A stretch of DNA of 8,729 bases from JALXDT01 sp964634755 (lineage in GTDB: Bacteria > Acidobacteriota > Aminicenantia > JAMOAD01), in assembly GCA_964634755.1 (NCBI GenBank), contig CAZWJH010000093.1, positions 1-8,729 of the forward strand. The letters run 5' to 3'. The notes beneath the pieces were generated by a model. It was not told the DNA's origin. It did not search any database and saw only the letters and a program-made list of their open reading frames with translations. This document shows, piece by piece, positions 1-4,268 of this stretch. The first letter of the stretch is position 1. Each line of letters begins with the position of its first letter. The position numbers and the translations under genes are program-made.

Positions 1-6
1 AAATAA

Positions 7-193
7 TTATCCGTAAAAAAAATAGTTTATGATGAAAAAGGTAATCCTACGGATGTTTTGATTTCATGGGAATATTTTAAAAAAGATAGAAGAAACTTTG
101 GGATTTGATTTTGAGGACAAGATAGAGGAACATCTTATAAAGGTAAAAGAGGAATCCGAAGCAAAAGATTATAAAAGCCTTGAAGAACTATAA
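7..193 (+). pseudogene. Frameshifted antitoxin-like gene relic
   Basis: Two overlapping frames read as one protein split by a frameshift. Frame 1 (from position 7) gives KIVYDEKGNPTDVLISWEYF and stops at 106-108. Frame 2 continues as KKIEETLGFDFEDKIEEH and ends in KDYKSLEEL with a stop at 191-193. Dropping one A from the A6 run at 79-84 joins them into about 60 residues. The 'YDEKGNP..V.ISWE.F..I' start and acidic 'DY.SLEEL' tail resemble small antitoxins (Phd/RelB-like) of type II toxin-antitoxin pairs; this is family resemblance from memory. No ATG, GTG or TTG lies upstream in frame, and a TAA at 4-6 sits where a start would be expected. No toxin gene follows: the convergent ATPase gene ends only 3 bp away. 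A single-base sequencing error in the A run cannot be excluded, but the missing start argues for true decay. Confidence 0.6.
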
Positions 194-196
194 TCT

Positions 197-1363
197 TTAA
201 ACAAGTGCGGACAAAAATTTGCTCATGGAAATAACTCTCACTCCTGATTTTAAAAAATCAACACCTTTTTTGTTTACAAGTTGATAATTGTAGGGAATTT
301 TAAGCTTTTCCGAAAAATAGAGAAGATTCCTTGACAGGGCCGTATCATTTGCTTTAACTTCAACACTGAACCATGGTAAACCCTTAAAACTTACAAGAAA
401 ATCAACCTCTCGCCCATTCACATCTCTTATGTAAAAAAGATTTACATCATAACCTTCGGCATCTCTGAGGTAAAAGACAAATTTCAAAAGATGAAGTGCA
501 ACAAGATTCTCAAGCCTTGCTCCTTTATCTTCAACCACAGACCAATCCCACATATATAATTTTTTTTCTTTTTTCACGGATTTTATGCTTTTTTTATTAT
601 AAGGCGGTATTCTAAAACAATAATAGAATTTTTCAAAAACTGCAATCCAGTTTTCAGCTGTTCTAAAGTTTACTTGAAGTTCGCGTGATACAGAGTTTAT
701 TGAAAGGACTGATGAGACTTTTGTTTTAAGAATTTCGGATAAAAGAAGAAGGTTTCCTGTGTCTCTTAATAGTGTAAGATCTCTTATATCCTCATCAATT
801 AGTTTTTCAAATCTATCCTTTACCCACCTTCTATGATATTTTTCACTCTGTTTAAACAGTGGTTCAGGGAATCCTCCGAACTTTATAAGCTCATTTACGG
901 ATTCAAACTCTTTTTCTCTGATTTTTAGCTCTTCAAGAGGTGTAAATTCATTATTTATATCTTCGACTTCTGATAGAGTGAATGGAAATAAAGTATAATA
1001 ATAGTATCTTCCCTGAAGAGAATCTCCTCCCCTCCGAAAGATATTAAGTCTTGCACTTCCTGTAAGGATAAATTTGAATCTTTCCCTGTGCATATCGTAT
1101 TCACCTTTAATCCAAGTTTTCCATTTTGGAAACTTATGAAATTCATCAAGTATGATTAACTCTGAATTATAATTCCATTCGGATTTGAGAGCTTTTAGTC
1201 GGCTTTCTATATTATCCCAATTGTAATATGATGATTTAAACTTTCTGCCAATTATATCCTTTGCAAATACGGTTTTTCCTACCTGACGGGGACCTCCTAT
1301 AAAAACCATTTTTTCATTCAAATCTTCAAGAACATTTTCAAGAATATAGCGATTCTTAATCAT
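197..1363 (-). CDS. AAA_14/DUF4143 family ATPase
   Basis: Predicted ATP-binding protein of the widespread AAA_14 plus DUF4143 family, whose cellular role is not well established. Counted from the upstream ATG at 1378, the Walker A motif GGPRQVGKT is at residues 28-36, Walker B LIILDEFHK at 74-82, and a sensor-like LTGSAR at 105-110. The DUF4143 region covers roughly residues 190-345. It ends in a PD-(D/E)xK-like signature: GREVDF at 322-327, then VEVKA at 339-343. Length (388-393 aa) is normal for the family and the gene appears intact. I chose the ATG at 1363 (MIKNRY...) rather than 1378 because the -10 box TATAAT covers 1375-1370, so the predicted transcript starts at about 1363; neither start has a Shine-Dalgarno site. 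The gene faces a broken antitoxin and is divergent from the restriction operon. These genes are often found in mobile or defence-linked places, but a role here is inference. Confidence 0.9.
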   Translation of the reverse strand: MIKNRYILENVLEDLNEKMVFIGGPRQVGKTVFAKDIIGRKFKSSYYNWDNIESRLKALKSEWNYNSELIILDEFHKFPKWKTWIKGEYDMHRERFKFILTGSARLNIFRRGGDSLQGRYYYYTLFPFTLSEVEDINNEFTPLEELKIREKEFESVNELIKFGGFPEPLFKQSEKYHRRWVKDRFEKLIDEDIRDLTLLRDTGNLLLLSEILKTKVSSVLSINSVSRELQVNFRTAENWIAVFEKFYYCFRIPPYNKKSIKSVKKEKKLYMWDWSVVEDKGARLENLVALHLLKFVFYLRDAEGYDVNLFYIRDVNGREVDFLVSFKGLPWFSVEVKANDTALSRNLLYFSEKLKIPYNYQLVNKKGVDFLKSGVRVISMSKFLSALV

Positions 1364-1369
1364 AATTAA

Positions 1370-1397
1370 ATTATACATACATACAAAATAATGTCAA
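1370..1397 (-). promoter_or_regulatory. Consensus sigma70 promoter of the ATPase gene
   Basis: On the - strand, TTGACA (1397-1392) is followed by a 16-bp spacer and TATAAT (1375-1370), both exact consensus hexamers. The last T of the -10 box at 1370 puts +1 near 1363, exactly the A of the in-frame ATG chosen for the ATPase gene. This implies a leaderless mRNA. The match is seen directly; start-site use is inferred. Confidence 0.8.
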
Positions 1398-1420
1398 GTA
1401 TTTTGTATATATATACAAAA
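1382..1420. promoter_or_regulatory. Double palindromic operator over the ATPase promoter
   Basis: Two overlapping inverted repeats share one half-site. TACAAAATA (1382-1390) pairs with TATTTTGTA (1399-1407) across 8 bp, flanking the -35 box. TTTTGTATAT (1401-1410) then joins ATATACAAAA (1411-1420) in a perfect 20-bp palindrome just upstream of the -35 box. Such spacing on an exact consensus promoter is typical of a repressor site. No DNA-binding regulator is seen in the window, so the binder is unknown; the site could be autoregulatory or bind a host factor. Confidence 0.6.
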
Positions 1421-1440
1421 AACTTTTATAAAATATCCAA

Positions 1441-1525
1441 GCAGAGCATTCGCTATGCGAACAGGAGCGAGCAGTGTTTACAAAGCTGAGCATTCTCTAC
1501 GGCGAACAGGGCCGAGCAGCACTCA
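1441..1525. repeat. Decayed GC-rich intergenic repeat cluster
   Basis: Two adjacent units of about 42 bp share the pattern GAGCATTC-CTA-GCGAACAGG-GCGAGCAG (1445-1475 and 1487-1519). A shorter echo (GCCGAGCAG, GCCGAACAG) recurs at 1511 and 1630. The first unit contains a perfect TTCGC-TAT-GCGAA hairpin (1449-1461). GCTGAG at 1484-1489 is complementary to CTCAGC at 1523-1528. The block is visibly GC-richer than its surroundings, has no long ORF and looks like a REP-like or mobile intergenic element. The copies are too divergent and too irregularly spaced for CRISPR. Confidence 0.5.
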
Positions 1526-1560
1526 GCCGAGCAGCTGTCCCAGCATTTTTATAATTTATC

Positions 1561-1589
1561 TTGAACATTAGGGTAAAAAATTGTAAACT
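1561..1589 (+). promoter_or_regulatory. Putative promoter, upstream duplicate copy
   Basis: TTGAAC (1561-1566), 17-bp spacer and TAAACT (1584-1589) occur with the same boxes and spacing as in the hsdR-proximal copy. Each hexamer matches 4 of 6 consensus bases. Predicted +1 is near 1596, just ahead of AGGGTGG (1598-1604) and the 20-codon ORF at 1609. Retention of both hexamers and the spacing in both copies, while other bases changed, supports function but does not prove it. Confidence 0.4.
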
Positions 1590-1608
1590 ATTAGTACAGG
1601 GTGGATGA

Positions 1609-1671
1609 ATGATAGAGACGAGAAAGAAAGCCGAACAGCTCCGAGCTGAACAGCTGTCCCAGCATTTTTAA
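1609..1671 (+). other. 20-codon leader ORF or relic hsdR start
   Basis: ATG at 1609 opens a 20-codon frame, MIETRKKAEQLRAEQLSQHF, ending at TAA 1669-1671. A purine-rich AGGGTGG lies 4 bp upstream. The TRKKAEQLR stretch resembles the HsdR start MTRKKEALAR encoded 111-120 bp downstream, so it is probably the beginning of a duplicated hsdR copy that was cut short. Its last codons run into the stem-plus-T-run at 1653-1669, which resembles a leader-peptide/attenuator layout. Translation is unproven and the frame may be accidental. Confidence 0.3.
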
Positions 1672-1678
1672 AATTATC

Positions 1679-1707
1679 TTGAACATTAAGTGGAAAAATT
1701 GTAAACT
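1679..1707 (+). promoter_or_regulatory. Putative hsdR operon promoter
   Basis: TTGAAC (1679-1684), 17-bp spacer and TAAACT (1702-1707), each 4 of 6 to consensus. Predicted +1 is near 1714, leaving a leader of only about 12 nt before the hsdR ATG at 1726. That leader contains GAGTGGG (1717-1723), too close to the ATG to be a good Shine-Dalgarno site, so hsdR may be weakly translated. It is the best promoter candidate for the five-gene + strand run. Confidence 0.5.
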
Positions 1708-1725
1708 ATAAATTGTGAGTGGGAT

Positions 1726-4248
1726 ATGACGAGAAAAAAAGAAGCTCTTGCGAGAATTAAAATCAACAAACTTCTTGAAGAAGCAGGTTGGCGTTTCTTT
1801 GATGATGAAAGAGGACCTGCAAATGTAGTTTTGGAACCTAATGTTAAAATTTCTGAAAGTCAGATTAATGAGATGGGCGAAGATTTTGAAAAAACAAAAA
1901 ATGGTTTTGTTGATTTTCTATTGCTTGATGACAATGGAAATCCCCTTGTGGTATTAGAAGCTAAAAGTAGCTCCAAAAATCCTTTGTATGGCAAAGAGCA
2001 AGCGAGAAAATATGCCCGTTCCTTAAATGTGAGATTTGTTATCCTTTCAAATGGAGATATTCACTATTTTTGGGATATAGAGACAGGCAATCCGGAAATC
2101 ATCACTGAGTTCCCCACTCCGGAGTCATTAGCATATAAAAAACAATTTAAACCGAACATTGACAGACTTGTAAATGAATATGTTGATGAATATTTTATCG
2201 CAGAAACACAGGACCCTTTCTTTAAAGAAGATCCTTTATTTAAAGTTGCCGACAGAAGGATTATTTATCTTGCAAATAAAAACTTAAAAGTATTAAGGCC
2301 ATATCAGTTAAATGCAATCAAAGCCTTACAACAGGCTGCAAAAGAAGGCAAAACCCGTTTTCTTTTTGAAATGGCCACAGGAACAGGCAAGACCCTTGTT
2401 TCTGCCGCGATTATTAAACTTTTTCTAAAAACAGGAAATGCCAGACGGGTGTTATTTTTAGTTGATAGAATTGAACTTGAAAACCAAGCTTACAAAAGTT
2501 TTGTTCAGTATTTGAAAAATGACTACACCACTGTTATCTATAAGCAAAACAGAGATGATTGGAAAAAAGCTGAGATAGTTGTTACCACAATCCAGAGTCT
2601 GTTGGTTCAGAATAAATATAGAAAGCTTTTTTCTCCGACCGATTTTGATCTTGTTATATCGGACGAAGCCCATAGATCCATAAGCGGAAACTCAAGGGCT
2701 GTGTTTGAGTATTTTATAGGTTTTAAGTTAGGTCTTACAGCCACCCCAAAAAATTATCTCAAAAACATTAATCCGGAAGACCTTTCTCCCAATGATATAA
2801 GAGCATGGGAAAGAAGACAATTACTTGATACATATAAAACTTTTGGTTGCGAAAGCGGAGAGCCAACATTTAGATACAGTTTAATTGATGGTGTCAAGGA
2901 TGGTTATTTGGTTAATCCTTATGTCTATGATGTACGCACAGAAATTACTACGGAGCTTCTTTCTGAAAAAGGGTATTCAGTATTTGTAGAAGATGAGGAA
3001 GGAAATCTTGTTGAGAAAATTTTTGTCCATAAAGATTTTGAAAAGAAATTTTTCTCTGAAGAAACAAACAAGGTATTTTGCAAAGCTTTTTTAGAAAAAG
3101 CCAAGAAAGATCCAATTTCAGGAGAAACAGGGAAAAGCATTGTCTTTTGTGTAAGTCAGAATCATGCAGCAAAAATCACTCAAATATTAAATCAAATGGC
3201 TCATTCTCTATGGCCGGGAAAATACAACTCCGATTTTGCAGTTCAGGTGACATCAAGTATCCCCGATGCTCAGCAATTTGCCATAGCCTTTGCTAACAAT
3301 AACCTCAAAGGCCATACAAAGTTTTTGGAAAATTATAAATCCAGCAAAACGAGGGTTTGCGTAACTGTCGGAATGATGACCACAGGTTATGATTGCCCAG
3401 ACATTCTCAACCTTGTTCTTCTCAGACCTATCTTTTCTCCTACCACATTTGTTCAAATAAAAGGTAGGGGTACAAGAAAATATACATTCAAATACACTGA
3501 TAGCCATGGTAATAATTACAAAATTGAAAAAGAAAATTTTTCAATATTTGATTTCTTTGCAAATTATGAATTTTTTGAAGAAAAATACAACTATGATGAA
3601 GTAATAAAACTCCCGCCGGAAAAATCCGGCCAGAGAAGCGGCGAAACATATATTCCTAATATTACAATTGACAGTATAGAAATAGAAGAGCCTGACGATG
3701 TAAAGAACATAGAAACAATTTCTATTGGTGCTGAGGGAATGAGAATAGATAGGGAATTATTCCAGAAAGCAAAAGAAAAAATTAGCGAAGATGAAGAGAT
3801 AAAACAGGCCATCGAACAGGAGCAATGGGATAGAGCAATAAGAATACTAAGGGATAAATACGAAAACAAACCGGAGCTTTACCTTACACTTGAAAAAATC
3901 AGAAAAAGTGTCAACTTGGATCGTCGAATAACATGGAGAGAATTTTTGGAAATCGTTTTCGGAAGAATAGATAGATTTAAAACCAAAAACGAAATGTTAG
4001 AGGATGAGTGTGCAAAATTCATATCCATTTACAAGCCCGATAGCGAACTTATACCTTCAATCAAAAATTTTCTAAAAGCCTATGTAAGCAATGAAGAATT
4101 CAGAAAGATAATTGATGAAAAGAGTTTTACAAAGCTGAACTTTTCCCCGCTTTTCCCTCTTGATGAATTAAAAACTCTCGGTGATTGGATGAATATTATT
4201 GTTGAATATGTCAAAGATTATGTGTCCCTGAACACTTATGTTGCCTAA
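1726..4248 (+). CDS. hsdR: Type I restriction enzyme, R subunit (HsdR)
   Basis: Motor and nuclease subunit of a type I restriction-modification complex: it translocates unmethylated DNA using ATP and cleaves it away from the recognition site. The N-terminal nuclease domain shows the PD-(D/E)xK core as D63, then E78-A-K80, followed by QxxxY (Q92-Y96), typical of HsdR. The SF2 helicase core follows: Walker A MATGTGKT (216-223), DEAH (313-316), TAT (338-340), motif V-like TTGYDCPD (552-559) and motif VI QIKGRGTRK (577-585). Residues from about 630 to 840 match the expected position of the EcoEI-type C-terminal domain that contacts the methylase core. At 840 aa it fits the shorter EcoEI/EcoAI-like (type IB) subunits rather than EcoKI-like ones of over 1,000 aa. 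All catalytic motifs look intact. It is the first gene of the operon, 20 bp before hsdMS. Confidence 0.95.
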   Translation: MTRKKEALARIKINKLLEEAGWRFFDDERGPANVVLEPNVKISESQINEMGEDFEKTKNGFVDFLLLDDNGNPLVVLEAKSSSKNPLYGKEQARKYARSLNVRFVILSNGDIHYFWDIETGNPEIITEFPTPESLAYKKQFKPNIDRLVNEYVDEYFIAETQDPFFKEDPLFKVADRRIIYLANKNLKVLRPYQLNAIKALQQAAKEGKTRFLFEMATGTGKTLVSAAIIKLFLKTGNARRVLFLVDRIELENQAYKSFVQYLKNDYTTVIYKQNRDDWKKAEIVVTTIQSLLVQNKYRKLFSPTDFDLVISDEAHRSISGNSRAVFEYFIGFKLGLTATPKNYLKNINPEDLSPNDIRAWERRQLLDTYKTFGCESGEPTFRYSLIDGVKDGYLVNPYVYDVRTEITTELLSEKGYSVFVEDEEGNLVEKIFVHKDFEKKFFSEETNKVFCKAFLEKAKKDPISGETGKSIVFCVSQNHAAKITQILNQMAHSLWPGKYNSDFAVQVTSSIPDAQQFAIAFANNNLKGHTKFLENYKSSKTRVCVTVGMMTTGYDCPDILNLVLLRPIFSPTTFVQIKGRGTRKYTFKYTDSHGNNYKIEKENFSIFDFFANYEFFEEKYNYDEVIKLPPEKSGQRSGETYIPNITIDSIEIEEPDDVKNIETISIGAEGMRIDRELFQKAKEKISEDEEIKQAIEQEQWDRAIRILRDKYENKPELYLTLEKIRKSVNLDRRITWREFLEIVFGRIDRFKTKNEMLEDECAKFISIYKPDSELIPSIKNFLKAYVSNEEFRKIIDEKSFTKLNFSPLFPLDELKTLGDWMNIIVEYVKDYVSLNTYVA

Positions 4249-4268
4249 AAATAAAATGGAGAAATAAT

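Larger units (their letters stand above)
1511..1736. repeat. Tandem duplication, 119-bp offset, upstream of hsdR
   Basis: Copy A begins GCCGAGCAG at 1511 and copy B GCCGAACAG at 1630. Both contain an identical CAGCTGTCCCAGCATTTTT (1532-1550 and 1651-1669), then near-identical TTATCTTGAACATTA and TTGTAAACTAT. The similarity continues weakly to the hsdR start: ACGAGAAAGAAAG (1618-1630) resembles ACGAGAAAAAAAG (1729-1741), the second to sixth codons of hsdR. Each copy therefore carries a promoter-like segment plus start-region sequence. Both also carry a short GCTG-TCC-CAGC stem followed by five Ts (1534-1550 and 1653-1669), which is only a 4-bp stem and at best a weak terminator or attenuator. 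Confidence 0.7.

Noticed and set aside
955..1149. 64-codon minus-strand frame within the ATPase gene
   Set aside because: It overlaps the Walker B and sensor region of the ATPase gene in a shifted frame; no independent support.
1653..1669. Rho-independent terminator before hsdR
   Set aside because: The stem is only 4 bp with a 3-nt loop, and the same stem occurs in both duplicate copies; kept as a weak attenuator idea but not called as a terminator.
1441..1670. Possible CRISPR array from the GC-rich repeats
   Set aside because: Units differ at many positions, spacing is irregular, there are no unique spacers of constant length, and no cas genes are present.
1379..1725. tRNA or structured RNA gene in the intergenic region
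   Set aside because: No cloverleaf, anticodon arm or conserved T-loop sequence could be found; the hairpins are short and belong to the repeats.
3400..3700. Possible frameshift or truncation in hsdR
   Set aside because: Motifs V and VI and the C-terminal domain read continuously in one frame to the stop at 4248, and the length matches EcoEI-like subunits.
2458..3869. Several minus-strand frames of 71-92 codons opposite hsdR
   Set aside because: All are antisense shadows of the intact helicase gene with no recognisable protein features or start signals.
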